Assembly: GCA_945910005.1 (NCBI GenBank)
Contig: OX246744.1
Coordinates: 46,228,623-46,292,622, forward strand
DNA: 64,000 bases
DNA from: Isoperla grammatica
Lineage: Eukaryota; Arthropoda; Insecta; Plecoptera; Perlodidae
Direction of reading: 5' to 3'
Within the stretch, counting starts at the first letter, position 1. Every line of letters begins with the position of its first letter. A program made the position numbers and the translations under genes. Under the pieces are notes generated by a model. That model was not told the DNA's origin, ran no database searches, and saw only the letters and a program-made list of their open reading frames with translations. Shown here one piece after another: positions 12,365 through 26,300 of the stretch.

Positions 12365-13802
12365 ACCCCCACTCGCAGCCCTCAAATATGTATCGTTATA
12401 TTATTATTTTCAAGTGCAGAACAATCGAATACGTGACGTTAAAATCGTTATGATTTTTTTTTAATGTTATGCAGTTGCCTATTTATTAATTTTGGATTTT
12501 ATTATGAAAATAGAAATGTCAGTTAACCGTTTAAACGTGATTGGTTTAAGGGGTTAGCCTAAATGTTAAGGAATAAATCGTTCTTTCCCATCCATACTTC
12601 AGGGTTATATGTAAATAGATAGCCTACTACTGAATATTCTATTAAATTTATTAATTGTATTGTATCAAAATTGTATTAGTAATACTCAGTACTGTATTGA
12701 ATATTGTGTAATAGTAATGAGCAAAACATGGAGTAATAACGTGTAAATATATTTATGTTGCTTTGCTTTTGTTCATAATTGCTCATTTATGATTAACAAC
12801 TCAACTTGCATCTTGTGGATGTAGTAATGTATAACAAACGTGTCATGAATAGCATTTTCCTAATTCGAATAGTTGGTAGGTAGATCCGTGATGATGTATC
12901 ACTCTGTGTGTATTGAACTTATTTAAACGAGTAGGTACACATGCTACCCCTTATTGCTTGTATATAACTAGGGAATACATACATAGACACATTCTCTATC
13001 AGCTCGATCACATAGCACTATAATATATATATATATATGTATATAGTGTTATTATGCTATATGCCTATCTACATTATTTTATGAACATTTTATTAAAAAG
13101 TGTCTGCTGCAAAAACATGATCTCATGTCGTGGTGATCTATGGTAGTGTATCAGGGCATTGAACTGTTATTATTTCAGTTTGTGAGGACCTAAAAAAATA
13201 TAATAAATATACCAGTTTGGTGTGTTAAACTTAATACTGGTTCGATAACAATCTTGTTTTCCTTGTTAAGGCAAAGTAGGAAAATAAGAACATGTCACAC
13301 TTACTACATAACATAATTTTCAGATTCTCCAAAGTAACAGTAATCAATAATTCAGTAACAGTATCAGAGGCATTACATAACAATTGTACATTATTACGTA
13401 TTTTAGTAATAAAATTCATTTGCACTTTATATAAACATTATTGCTTTTGTTTCTTTATTTTTAAACCCAATTTCCTTGTCCAATAAGAACACTAGGAACT
13501 TAATCCAATTTTAGAATCAATTGCTGTATTAGGCTAGAGACTATAATTGCATTTATTTAAAAGAGAAGCTACTGGATTTAATAAAATAGAATTTTGTTGC
13601 TAATTGGCTTTACCTATAAATAGATTAAGTTTCACTCCAATGTTCACATTATGTTCATTCCTATCACACCTCGACCACAGATAAATATAATTACTCTACT
13701 AATAATAACCATAAAACGCTTATTTGAGAAAGGGGTAAATCAGAAACTAAACTGAAAACTAAAAACTGTGTTACTTTTCAGTTTGTTTCAATGTCATGCA
13801 CT
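12365..13802. other. No recognised feature
   Basis: AT-rich intergenic DNA with a short (TA)n at about 13023-13040. Nothing else annotatable was seen. Confidence 0.5.
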
Positions 13803-14245
13803 GATGAGGGGCGGCCGGGGGACGGGCCCCGGGAAGATAGCGGGCAGCCCATGCGGGAAAGCTGCGGGATATTAGCGGGAAGATAGCGGGCAATCCGAGC
13901 GGGAAGGTTGCGGAATACTAGTGGGAAAGCTGCGGGATACTAGCGGGCAGACTGTGCGGGAAAGTTGTGGGATACTAGCGGGAAGATAGCGGGCAGCGTG
14001 TGCGGGAAAGTTGTGGGATACTAGCGGGAAGATAGCGGGCAATCCGTGCGGGAAGGTTGCGGGATACAAGTGGGAAGATTGCGGGAAGATGGCGTGCAAC
14101 CCGTACGGGACCCGACATCGGCCAGTAGGACACTTCTAGGCGGGGCCTGTACGGGTTTCCCTTACAGGACCCGCATATGCAATGTGCGGGAAAAAACATC
14201 GGGAAAAGTGCGGGAAGGCACCAAAATGTTTGTTGGGGCAGGTCC
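13803..14245. repeat. GGGA-rich tandem block, locus 2
   Basis: Imperfect tandem repeats built from GCGGGAAGATAGCGGGCA and GCGGGAAAGTTGTGGGATAC. The right edge (ATGTTTGTTGGGGC, about 14226-14239) is the reverse complement of the left edge of the block at 8166, so the two loci carry the same element in opposite orientation with independently evolved internal repeats. Confidence 0.75.
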
Positions 14246-15397
14246 GTTTCTGAGCGTGTTTTGACAGCAATATCTTTGACTTGCTGGTAAAGCGATTTTA
14301 ATGCACCTTTCGAGCCGAAACCAATTAGTTCCCGTTTATTTTAACTTGAGGTAACCAGTAAGCAAATAAAAAAAATGTGTGAGCCTTCCCTATTGTCACG
14401 AGCGCGGACCCGCCCGGTCGCGCCTCCGCTTCCACCACTCGGAATGTGTCGGAATGAGACCGGATGACGAAAGGGTTACTATGAGATTGTTTTGTTAGTT
14501 TTATTGCGTGATGCTCTTTCCCGTAAGTAAAACAAACTCCTTGACAGTTATGGCGCGTTTCCATGGTCAATGCTAGGCGCTACGCCGCGAAAAAAGTAGC
14601 GGCCACAGCCATCTAAAGAGTGGACGTTTTCACTTGTGTAGTGGCAGCATAGAGAAATAATACAGGGCGGCAGTGTGTGTCCTAACCTAGCAGAACAAGG
14701 AAACTACATAACCTTCTTGGGAAACTGCTATCGGCGGAGCATATCGGAGGTTCTTTTGTGTTCAAAGTTGAACACCAACATACACCCGGACTAGAAAAAC
14801 TCAGATTTATGGTAGGCCTAGACACATACAGAACTATCTAGGTTAACAAGGCCTAGCACTGGCAATGGTCCTAGCCTAGGCCTATAACCTTTGCATTTTT
14901 ACTCATTATTTAGGCCTACTTCTAGCTTATTGGCCTAGGACTAGGAGGGTTTTTCATATCTTGATATCATACACCGCTTCATGAGTGCCACTTTTAAATG
15001 TGACAAATGACAACCAAATATCTTGCGCGTCGCGGCGATGAAGCCGAGGCATGGGAACTGTCAGCGATAATAGCGCTCAGCGTCAAGCGTTGCAGAGCGT
15101 TAATTTTCGCGACCATTGGCCAAAGGGATTACGGAGTTTCCTAACCTAGGGGACATCTGTACATCCGGACCTAAGTTGGCTATCTTGTCCCCCTCGCGGG
15201 AACAATACCAAGAGGTTTGAACCCATTGTAGGCCTAGGGCTAGGACCATGGTCTTGGCATAGTAACTGCTCAAACAACATAGGATGGAGCTGCTAAGCAC
15301 CTTCTTATCTGCGCCATTGTTGATTTAACAATAAAACAACATTGAACAATTGACAGCCAAACTCCTCCACAACTTACTTTGTTATCTTGCCACCAGA
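14246..15397. other. Upstream region of gene 1, 5' exon not identified
   Basis: No signal-peptide exon or promoter could be assigned. The last part (about 15285-15415) resembles sequence at about 45015-45205 that lies directly 5' of exon 2 of the downstream PI-PLC gene: shared AATTGACAGC, AAACTCCTCC and GAATGCATCT landmarks and a shared GCTGCTAAGCA. A short open frame from 15007 has no recognisable content. Confidence 0.45.
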
Positions 15398-18300
15398 ATG
15401 CATCTTGTCTATTTTGAGTGGTCAATTCGTTCCAGACTTGTTACGAGTAACGACGCGAGGGAGCTCGCCGGATATCAGCCGGAGGAGAACCCGGAAGAGG
15501 AGGAGGGGATGGAGTGGAACAACGGAAATAGATTCGACGAGCTGACGATGCACTCGTCGGGCGTGCCACAGAAGCGGGAGGCGCCACAGAAGCGGGAGTT
15601 ATCGCCACAGAAGTGGGAGGCGCCACAGAAGCGGGAGTTATCGCCACAGAAGCGGGAGTTATCGCCACAGAAGTGGGAGGCGCCGCAGAAGCGGGAGTTA
15701 TCGCCACAGAAGCGGGAATCGCCACAGGTGTGGAGGGAGCCACAGAAGTGGGAGGAGCCACAGAAACGGGAAACACCACAGAAGCGGGAGGTGTTACAGA
15801 AGCGGGAGGTGTCACAGAAGCGGGAGGCGGCACAGAAGTGGGAGGAGCCACAGAAGTGGGAGGAGCCACAGAAGCGGGAGACGCCACAGAAGCGGGAATC
15901 GCCACAGAAACAGGAATCGCCACAGGTGTGGAGGGAGCCACAGAAGTGGGAGGAGCCACAGAAACGGGAAACACCACAGAAGCGGGAGGTGTCACAGAAG
16001 CGGGAGGCGGCACAGAAATGGGAGGAGCCACAGAAGCGGGAGGCGGCACAGAAGTGGGAGGAGCCACAGAAGTGGGAGGAGCCACAGAAATGGGAGGAGC
16101 CACAGAAGCGGGAGGCGTCACAGAAGTTGGAGGCGCCACAGAAATGGGAGGAGCCACAGAAGCGGGAGGCGTCACAGAAGTTGGAGGCGTTACAAAAGCG
16201 GGAAACGTTACAGAAGCGGGAAACGTCACAGAAGCGGGAGGAGCTACAGAAGCGGGAGACGTCATCACACAAGCGGGAGGCGTCACCAAAGAAACGGGAG
16301 GCGTCATCACAGAAGCGGGAGGAGTCACCACAGAAGCGGGAGGCGTTACAGAAGCGGGAGGCGTTACAGAAGCGGGAGGAGTCACAGAAGCGGGAGGCGT
16401 CACAGAAGCGGGAGGGGGAGGAGCCAGCTGGCGAAGACGAAGACCTAAACTCGATCCGGCGACGTTTCTCGCTGGGCCAGGACCTCCAGACTATCGCGCA
16501 GGAGAACTTCATGCGCGAGCTGGCGCGGGGCGACGCGGCCAACAACGAGGAGATGGAGACGAGGAAGCGCAAGAAGAGCGTGGCCGCCGTGGAGGAGGAA
16601 TACTTCAGACCTTCAGAAGAAGACTTCAGACCTTCGAACGAAGACTTCAGACGGTCGTACGAACACTCAAGACCTTCGAACGAAGATTTCAGACCTTCGA
16701 ACGAAGACTTCAGACCGTCGTACGAAGACAACAGACTTTCGGCCAGGAAGATGGCCGCCGCGGAAGAAGGCGACTTCAGACGCGCAGACAAGATGGCCGC
16801 CATGGAGGAAGGCGACTTTAGACGCGCAGACAAGATGGCCGCCGCGGAAGAAGGCGACTTCAGACACGCAGACAAGATGGCCGCCATGGAGGAAAGCGAC
16901 TTAAGACGCGCAGACAAGATGGCCGCCGCGGAGGAAGGCGACTTCAGACACGCAGACAAGATGGCCGCCATGGAGGAAGGCGACTTCAGACGCGCAGACA
17001 AGATGGCCGCCGCTCAGGAAGGCGACTTCAGACGCGCAGACAAGATGACCGCCATGGAGGAAGGCGACTTCAGACGCGCGGACAAGATGGCCGCCATGGA
17101 GGAAGGCGACTTCAGACGCGCGGAACACTTACTGAGGCGTCCGTACAACAAGAAGATTGCTGAGGCGCCCGAGGAGAAACCGTTCCTCAACTATTACTAC
17201 CCGTCGATCCACAACAACATTCGACCGGGCGTGGGGTGGGCGCGACGGAAGCGTCACGGCGAGACCGACTACCCCGGCTACGACATGAAGAGGCTACGCG
17301 TGCGGAAACGCGAGGCGTCGGTCGACGACGCGTCTGCCGATGACGCTCCTAGTGGACCTGTGGAGCGGGTGGCGTTGGCCGATGCCGCTCCGTCCGATGT
17401 GGAGCCGCTCGAATTCTCTGCGAGCGGCGCCGAGAAGGAGGAAGCGACGGCCGATGACGCTCCGAGCGGAGAAGCGAAGCTTGACGACGCTTCTCTGGAC
17501 GATATGGCGTCGCTTGATGACGCGGCGGAGAAGGAAGAGCCGGCGTTCCCCATCAAGAGGACGCTTGAGCCGCCGATTGCCATCGACGCGGACAGCATGT
17601 TCATCGACGAGGGTCTGCCCGCGTCGATGGAGTGGCGAAAGGGGTCGGAGGACTTGTCTAGACGACGACGGCGTCGACGCAAGCGGCGTCGCACCGAGGA
17701 GGAGCGCGAAGACGAGGACGCCGATAACGAGGAGGATGACGAGGGCGCCGCTAACTTTATACATTATCAGATCGAGAAGCTGAAACAGAAGGTGAAGCGA
17801 GATTTTGAGACGAAGGGGAGCAAGAGCGAGGGCCCGGAGCACGAGAAGAAACGCGAGATTGCCAAGTCTTCGAGCGACGGGAAGCGGGAGGCGAAGGAAG
17901 GCGAGGTTGCCAAGTCGTCGGAAGAAGGAAAACGCGAAGCAAAGAAAGGCGTGGTTGCCAAGTCGTCGGAAGAAGGAAAACGCGAAGCGAAGAAAGGCGA
18001 GGTTGCCAAGTCATCGGAAGAAGGAAAACGCGAAGCTAAGAAAGGCGAGATTGGTAAGTCGTCGGAAACAGGAAAACGCGAAGCGAAGAAAGGCGAGGTT
18101 GCCAAGTCGTCGGAAGAAGAAAAGCGGGAAGAGGAGGAAGGCGAGGTTGGCAAGTCGTTGGAAGAAGAAAAGCGTGGAGAGAAGAAACGCAACGTTGCCA
18201 AGCCTTCTGGCGACGGAAAGAGCGAGGTTGCCAAGTCATCGGAAGAAGGGAAGCCGGTTGAGAAGAAACGCAATGTTGCCAAGTCTTCGAGCGACGAGAA

Positions 18301-20321
18301 ACGCGAGGTTGCCGAGTCATCGGCAGAAGGGAAGGAAAAGGAGAAGAAACGCAACGTTGTCAAGTCTCCGAGCGACGATAAACGCGAGGCGAAGAAAGGC
18401 GAGGTTGCCAAGTCGTCGGAAGAAGGAAAGCTGGGTGGAAAGAAACGCAATGTTGCCGAAAAGCGGGAAGCCAAGGAAGGCGACGATGCAAAGACGTCGA
18501 GCGTCGTCCGGAAACGCCACGTTGCCAAGTCACCGGGCAAAGCGAAGCGTGACGCGACACAGGCGAAGCGAGAGCAGCCCGTGACTCTCGCTCCGGTATC
18601 GTCGCGAGACAGTAGACAACTGGGTCTCGCGCAACACGAGACGCTCGATGGAAACGGCGAGACGGTGGCGAGGGGGGGTGACCACGTGGTCAAGAGGGAG
18701 GACGCGGACAACTCGAGGACGTTCGACATGGCGCGGTTCGAACACCAGGCGCGGTTGGGTCTCGGCGAGGTGAGCTCGCTGAAGAAAGATCTGGACAGGT
18801 TTGACGACGACGCGAAGATCAAGACCGACGTAGACTCGCAGTCGGAGGCGAGCCTTCGCAACAAAATGGCCGACGACGACCCCGCTAGCCTCTCTCTCGA
18901 CGAGTCTGAGAGTGTCGATGCGCTAGGACGAGCAAAGAAGAAGAAACGAAATCTGGATGACGCTCTCTACGTCGACCGGAGTTACTTCGAGACCGACGAG
19001 TTCGCCCCGGTCGAATCCATCGTGGGCAACACGATACGGAGACGGCGACGACGACGAGACGTGGGGGAAACTGCACCCGACGATCACGGCCAGCAGGACA
19101 CGCTCAAGAGATTCGCCAGAAAAGTTGGAAAGGAAGATATTACCTCCGATAACATCCAAAAAAACGATTTTGAAGTGACGAAGATGAGACAAGAACTGGA
19201 CGATCTGTTCAAGACGATAAACCGTTCCAAGGCGAAGAACATCATCCCCGATGCTGATAACCGCGCTGAAGTGCTGAGGTTGGGGAAGCCGAGGATATCG
19301 TCGACGTATCGCAGCGACAACGACGTCGACGGCGCCGATGACGTGGAGCGACCGCAGCCGGTGCACCACGGCGGGTCAAAGGTCAAGGGGGGCGAAGACA
19401 GCGTCGAGGAGGACGCCGACAATCTGGAGCGGAGCGCCGAGGCGATGGTCAAGGGGGGGTCGCGGCGGGGGGCCTCGACGCCCTACCACAGACACATGAG
19501 GGCGGAGCCGCCGCCGCGACGCCGTCGTCTCTTGTCGCTCGACGACGAGACTAAACGCGCCTGGTTCGATGCCCGCGTGGAGTCCAACGACGACGAGGAC
19601 AAGATGGGGTCCGGTGCGGACGACGGAGGCTCAAAGATGGACAGAGCAGTGATGCAGCACAGTAGACGCCGTCGTCTCTTGTCGCTCGACGACGAGACTA
19701 AACGCGCCCGGTTCGATGCCCGCGTGGAGTCCAACAACGACGAGGACAAGATGGGGTCTGGTGCGGACGACGGAGGCTCAAAGATGGACAGAGAAGTGAT
19801 GCAGCACAGTAGACGCCGTCGTCTCTTGTCGCTCGACGACGAGACTAAACGCGCCCGGTTCGATGCCCGCGTGGAGTCCAACGACGACGAGGACAAGATG
19901 GGGTCCGGTGCGGACGACGGAGGCTCAAAGATGGACAGAGAAGTGATGCAGCACAGTAGACGCCGTCGTCTCTTGTCGCTCGACGACGAGACTAAACGTG
20001 CCCGGTTCGATGCCCGCGTGGAGTCCAACGACGACCAGGACAAGATGGGGTCCGGTGCGGACGACGGAGGCTCAAAGATGGACAGAGCAGTGATGCAGCA
20101 CAGTAGACGCCGTCGTCTCTTGTCGCTCGACGACGAGACTAAACGCGCCCGGTTCGATGCCCGCGTGGAGTCCAACGAGGACGAGGACAAGATGGGGTCC
20201 GGTGCGGACGACGGAGGCTCAAAGATGGACAGAGAAGTGATGCAGCACAGTAGACGCCGACGTTCGTACGAGGACGACGCTAAAAGCGACGCCGCGCCGA
20301 GCTCGCAGCAAAGCGACGAGG
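15398..20321 (+). CDS. Gene 1 exon A (repeat exon)
   Basis: Uninterrupted frame ending at donor GAGG|GTAAGA (phase 1). Repeat blocks in order: PQKREA/SPQKREL units of 6-8 residues (15568-16430); PSNEDFR 7-residue units (16606-16740); nine 14-residue DKMAAxEEGDFRRA units alternating AAAEE and AAMEE (16747-17127); a unique stretch with NYYYPSIHNN and RRKRHGETDYPGYDMKR; 16-residue KKGEVAKSSEEGKREA units (about 17870-18480); and five 49-residue units beginning RRRRLLSLDDETKRARFDAR (19518-20262). The true 5' boundary may be a splice acceptor at about 15410-15450 rather than the ATG. Confidence 0.7.
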
Positions 20322-23300
20322 GTAAGAAAGGGGGTGCGCGCGCATCGCGGACTTTAGCGCAGCCTGGATGCCAATAGACCTTTTTCAGAACTGATCTAGA
20401 TCTGCAATGACAACAAGTTACCTAAAAATAACTGGCGCTTAACATTTGGTGGAGCCGGGCATCAAATCACGGCTTTCTAGATCAATTCTGAAAATCATCT
20501 ATAGCACAGGACCCAATTCCAAAAATAGCCATGTTGCCGTGTTTTGTTTCGGACAAACATTGAATGTGCACCAATCAAAGAAAGATACAACAATGGAGTT
20601 GCCTAGCAACATGTTGTTTGTCTGCGTGTTATGTCACAGCCTCCGTAATTGGGTCCTGTGCTATAAGGGGGCTGTGACATCACAGGCGGACAAACAATGT
20701 GTTGCTAGGCAACTCCATTGTCGTATCTTTCTTACATTAGAGCTGTATGTGAGTCTAGAGAAAAGATGTACCACTGCTATTCCAATGTCTTGAGTCTTGT
20801 GCTCCACGACACTAGCGCTGTATGTGAGTCTAGAGAAAAGATGTACCACTACTATTCCAATGTCTTGAGTCTTGTGCTCCACGACACTAGCGCTGTATGT
20901 GAGTCTAGAGAAAAGATGTACCACTGCTATTCCAATGTCTTGAGTCTGGTGCTCCACGACACTAGCGCTGTATGTGAGTCTAGAGAAAAGATGTACCACT
21001 GCTATTCCAATGTCTTGAGTCTTGTGCTCCACGACACTAGCGCTGTATGTGAGTCTAGAGAAAAGATGTACCACTACTATTCCAATGTCTTGAGTCTTGT
21101 GCTCCACGACACTAGCGCTGTATGTGAGTCTAGAGAAAAGATGTACCACTGCTATTCCAATGTCTTGAGTCTTGTGCTCCACGACACTAGCGCTGTATGT
21201 GAGTCTAGAGAAAAGATGTACCACTGCTATTCCAATGTCTTGAGTCTTGTGCTCCACGACACTAGCGCTGTATGTGAGTCTAGAGAAAAGATGTACCACT
21301 ACTATTCCAATGTCTTGAGTCTTGTGCTCCACGACACTCGCGCTGTATGTGAGTCTAGAGAAAAGATGTACCACTGCTATTCTAATGTCTTGAGTCTTGT
21401 GCTCCACGACACTAGCGCTGTATGTGAGTCTAGAGAAAAGATGTACCACTGCTATTCCAATGTCTTGAGTCTTTTCCTCCACGACACTAGCGCTGTATGT
21501 GAGTCTAGAGAAAAGATGTACCACTGCTATTCCAATGTCTTGAGTCTTGTGCTCCACGACACTAGCGCTGTATGTGAGTCTAGAGAAAAGATGTACCACT
21601 GCTATTCTAATGTCTTGAGTCTTGTGCTCCACGACACTAGCGCTGTATGTGAGTCTAGAGAAAAGATGTACCACTGCTATTCTAATGTCTTGAGTCTTGT
21701 GCTCCACGACACTAGCGCTGTATGTGAGTCTAGAGAAAAGATGTACCACTGCTATTCCAATGTCTTGAGTCTTGTGCTCCACGACACTAGCGCTGTATGT
21801 GAGTCTAGAGAAAAGATGTACCACTGCTATTCCAATGGTCGTGGAGCACTGTATGTGAGTCTAGAGAAAAGATGTACCACTGCTATTCCAATGTCTTGAG
21901 TCTTGTGCTCCACGACACTAGCGCTGTATGTGAGTCTAGAGAAAAGATGTACCACTGCTATTCCAATGTCTTGAGTCTTGTGCTCCACGACACTAGCGCT
22001 GTATGTGAGTCTAGAGAAAAGATGTACCACTGCTATTCCAATGTCTTGAGTCTTGTGCTCCACGACACTAGCGCTGTATGTGAGTCTAGAGAAAAGATGT
22101 ACCACTGCTATTCCAATGTCTTGAGTCTTGTGCTCCACGACACTAGCGCTGTACGTGAGTCTAGAGAAAAGATGTACCACTGCTATTCTAATGTCTTGAG
22201 TCGTGTGCTCCACGACACTAGCGCTGTATGTGAGTCTAGAGAAAAGATGTACCACTACTATTCCAATGGTCGTGGAGACCTGTATGTGAGTCTAGAGAAA
22301 AGATGTACCACTACTATTCCAATGTCTTGAGTCTTGTGCTCCACGACACTAGCGCTGTATGTGAGTCTAGAGAAAAGATGTACCACTACTATTCCAATGT
22401 CTTGAGTCTTGTCCTCCACGACACTAGCGCTGTATGTGAGTCTAGAGAAAAGATGTACCACTACTATTCCAATGTCTTGAGTCTTGTGCTCCACGACACT
22501 AGTGCTGTATGTGAGTCTAGAGAAAAGATGTACCACTACTATTCCAATGTCTTGAGTCTTGTGCTCCACGACACTAGCGCTGTATGTGAGTCTAGAGAAA
22601 AGATGTACCACTACTATTCTAATGTCTTGAGTCTTGTGCTCCACGACACTAGCGCTGTATGTGAGTCTAGAGAAAAGATGTACCACTAATATTCTAATGT
22701 CTTGAGTCTTGTGCTCCACGACACTAGCGCTGTATGTGAGTCTAGAGAAAAGATGTACCACTGCTATTCTAATGTCTTGAGTCTTGTCCTCCACGACACT
22801 AGCGCTGTATGTGAGTCTAGAGAAAAGATGTACCACTACTATTCTAATGTCTTGAGTCTTGTCCTCTACGACACTAGGACTGTATGTGAGTCTAGAGAAA
22901 AGATGTACCACTACTATTCCAATGTCTTGAGTCTTGTGCTCCACGACACTAGCGCTGTATGTGAGTCTAGAGAAAAGATGTACCACTACTATTCCAATGT
23001 CTTGAGTCTTGTGCTCCACGACACTAGCGCTGTATGTGAGTCTAGAGAAAAGATGTACCACTACTATTCCAATGTCTTGAGTCTTGTCCTCCACGACACT
23101 AGCGCTGTATGTGAGTCTAGAGAAAAGATGTACCACTACTATTCCAATGTCTTGAGTCTTGTCCTCCACGACACTAGCGCTGTATACGTGAGTCTAGAGA
23201 AAAGATGTACCACTACTATTCCAATGTCTTGAGTCTTGTCCTCCACGACACTAGCGCTGTATGTGAGTCTAGGGAAAAGATGAACCACTGCTATTCCAAT

Positions 23301-26300
23301 GTCTTGAGTCTTGTGTTCCACGACACTAGCGCTGTATGTGAGTCTAGAGAAAAGATGATCCACTACTATTCCAATGTCTTGAGTCTTGTGCTCCACGACA
23401 CTAGCGCTGTTTGTGAGTCTAGAGAAAAGATGTACCATTACTATTCCAATGTCTTGAGTCTTGTGCTCCACGACACCAGCGCTGTATGTGAGTCTAGAGA
23501 AAAGATGATCCACTACTATTCCAATGTCTTGAGTCTTGTGCTCCACGACACCAGCGCTGTATGTGAGTCTAGAGAAAAGATGATCCACTACTATTCCAAT
23601 GTCTTGAGTCTTGTGCTCCACGACACCAGCGCTGTATGTGAGTCTAGAGAAAAGATGATCCACTACTATTCCAATGTCTTGAGTCTTGTTCTCCACGACA
23701 CTAGCGCTGTATGTGAGTCTAGAGAAAAGATGTACCATTACTATTCCAATGTCTTGAGTCTTGTGCTCCACGACACTAGCGCTGTATGTGAGTCTAGAGA
23801 AAAGATGTAACACTACTATTCCAATGTCTTGAGTCTTGTCCTCCACGACACTAGCGCTGTATGTGAGTCTAGAGAAAAGATGAACCACTGCTATTCCAAT
23901 GTCTTGAGTCTTGTCCTCTACGACACTAGCGCTGTATGTGAGTCTAGAGAAAAGATGATCCACTACTATTCCAATGTCTTGAGTCTTGTGCTCCACGACA
24001 CTAGCGCTGTATGTGAGTCTAGAGAAAAGATGTACCACTGCTATTCCAATGTCTTGAGTCTTGTCCTCCACGACACTAGCGCTGTATATGTGAGTCTAGA
24101 GAAAAGATGTACCACTGCTATTCCAATGTCTTGACTCTTGTCCTCCACGACACTAGCGCTGTATATGTGAGTCTAGAGAAAAGATGTACCACTGCTATTC
24201 CAATGTCTTGAGTCTTGTGCTCCACGACACTAGCGCTGTATGTGAGTCTAGAGAAAAGATAAACCACTGCTATTCCAATGTCTTGAGTCTTGTCCTCCAC
24301 GACACTAGCGCTGTATGTGAGTCTAGAGAAAAGATGATCCACTACTATTCCAATGTCTTGAGTCTTGTGCTCCACGACACTAGCGCTGTATGTGAGTCTA
24401 GAGAAAAGATGTACCACTACTATTATAATGTCTTGAGTCTTGTGCTCCACGACACTAGCGCTGTATGTGAGTCTAGAGAAAAGATGTACCACTGCTATTC
24501 CAATGTCTTGAGTCTTGTGCTCCACGACACTAGCGCTGTATGTGGGTCTAGAGAAAAGATGTACCACTACTATTCCAATGTCTTGAGTCTTGTCCTCCAC
24601 GACACTAGCGCTGTATGTGAGTCTAGAGAAAAGATGATCCACTACTAATCCAATGTCTTGAGTCTTGTGCTCCACGACACTAGCGCTGTATGTGAGTCTA
24701 GAGAAAAGATGTACCACTGCTATTCCAATGTCTTGAGTCTTGTGCTCCACGACACTAGCGCTGTATGTAAGTCTAGAGAAAAGATGTACCACTACTATTC
24801 CAATGTCTTGAGTCTTGAGCTCCACGACACTAGCGCTGTATGTGAGTCTAGAGAAAAGATGTACCACTGCTATTCCAATGTCTTGAGTCTTGTGCTCCAC
24901 GACACTAGCGCTGAATGTGAGTCTAGAGAAAAGATGTACCACTACTATTCCAATGTCTTGAGTCTTGTGCTCCACGACACTAGCGCTGTATGTGAGTCTA
25001 GAGAAAAGATGTACCACTACTATTCCAATGTCTTGAGTCTTGTCCTCCACGACACTAGCGCTGTATGTGAGTCTAGAGAAAAGATGTACCACTACTATTC
25101 CAATGTCTTGAGACTTGTGCTCCACGACACTAGCGCTGTATGTGAGTCTAGAGAAAAGATGATCCACTACTAATCCAATGTCTTGAGTCTTGTGCTCCAC
25201 GACACTAGCGCTGTATGTGAGTCTAGAGAAAAGATGTACCACTGCTATTCCAATGTCTTGAGTCTTGTCCTCCACGACACTAGCGCTGTATGTGAGTCTA
25301 GAGAAAAGATGTACCACTACTATTCCAATGTCTTGAGTCTTGTGCTCCACGACACTAGCGCTGTATGTGAGTCTAGAGAAAAGATGTACCACTACTATTC
25401 CAATGTCTTGAGTCTTGTGCTCCACGACACTAGCGCTGTATATGTGAGTCTAGAGAAAAGATGTACCACTACTATTCCAATGTCTTGAGTCTTGTCCTCC
25501 ACGACACTAGCGCTGTATGTGAGTCTAGAGAAAAGATGTACCACTACTATTCCAATGTCTTGAGTCTTGTCCTCCACGACACTAGCGCTGTATACGTGAG
25601 TCTAGAGAAAAGATGTACCACTGCTTTTCTATTGTCTTGAGTCTTGTGCTCCACGACACTAGCGCTGTATGTGAGTCTAGAGAAAAGATGTACCACTGCT
25701 TTTCTATTGTCTTGAGTCTTGTGCTCCACGACACAAGCGCTGTATTTGAGTCTAGAGAAAAGATGTACCACTGCTATTCCAATGTCTTGAGTCTTGTGCT
25801 CCACGACACTAGCGCTGTATGTGAGTCTAGAGAAAAGATGATCCACTACTATTCCAATGTCTTGAGTCTTGTGCTCCACGACACTAGCGCTGTATGTGAG
25901 TCTAGAGAAAAGATGTACCACTGCTATTCCAATGTCTTGAGTCTTGTGCTCCACGACACTAGCGCTGTATGTGAGTCTAGAGAAAAGATGTACCACTACT
26001 ATTCCAATGTCTTGAGTCTTGTGCTCCAAGACACTAGCGCTGTATGTGAGTCTAGAGAAAAGATGTACCACTGCTATTCCAATGTCTTGAGTCTTGTGAT
26101 CCACGACACTAGCGCTGTATGTGAGTCTAGAGAAAAGATGTACCACTGCTATTCCAATGTCTTGAGTCTTGTGCTCCACGACACTAGCGCTGTATGTGAG
26201 TCTAGAGAAAAGATGTACCACTACTATTCCAATGTCTTGAGTCTTGTGCTCCACGACACTAGCGCTGTATGTGAGTCTAGAGAAAAGATGTACCACTGCT

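Noticed and set aside
15441..17001. Antisense and +2-frame long ORFs over exon A (Pro/Ala/Ser-rich, GATEAGG-rich, SRFCGS-rich)
   Set aside because: Shadows of the coding minisatellite. The phase-matched exons B-E support only the QKRE frame.
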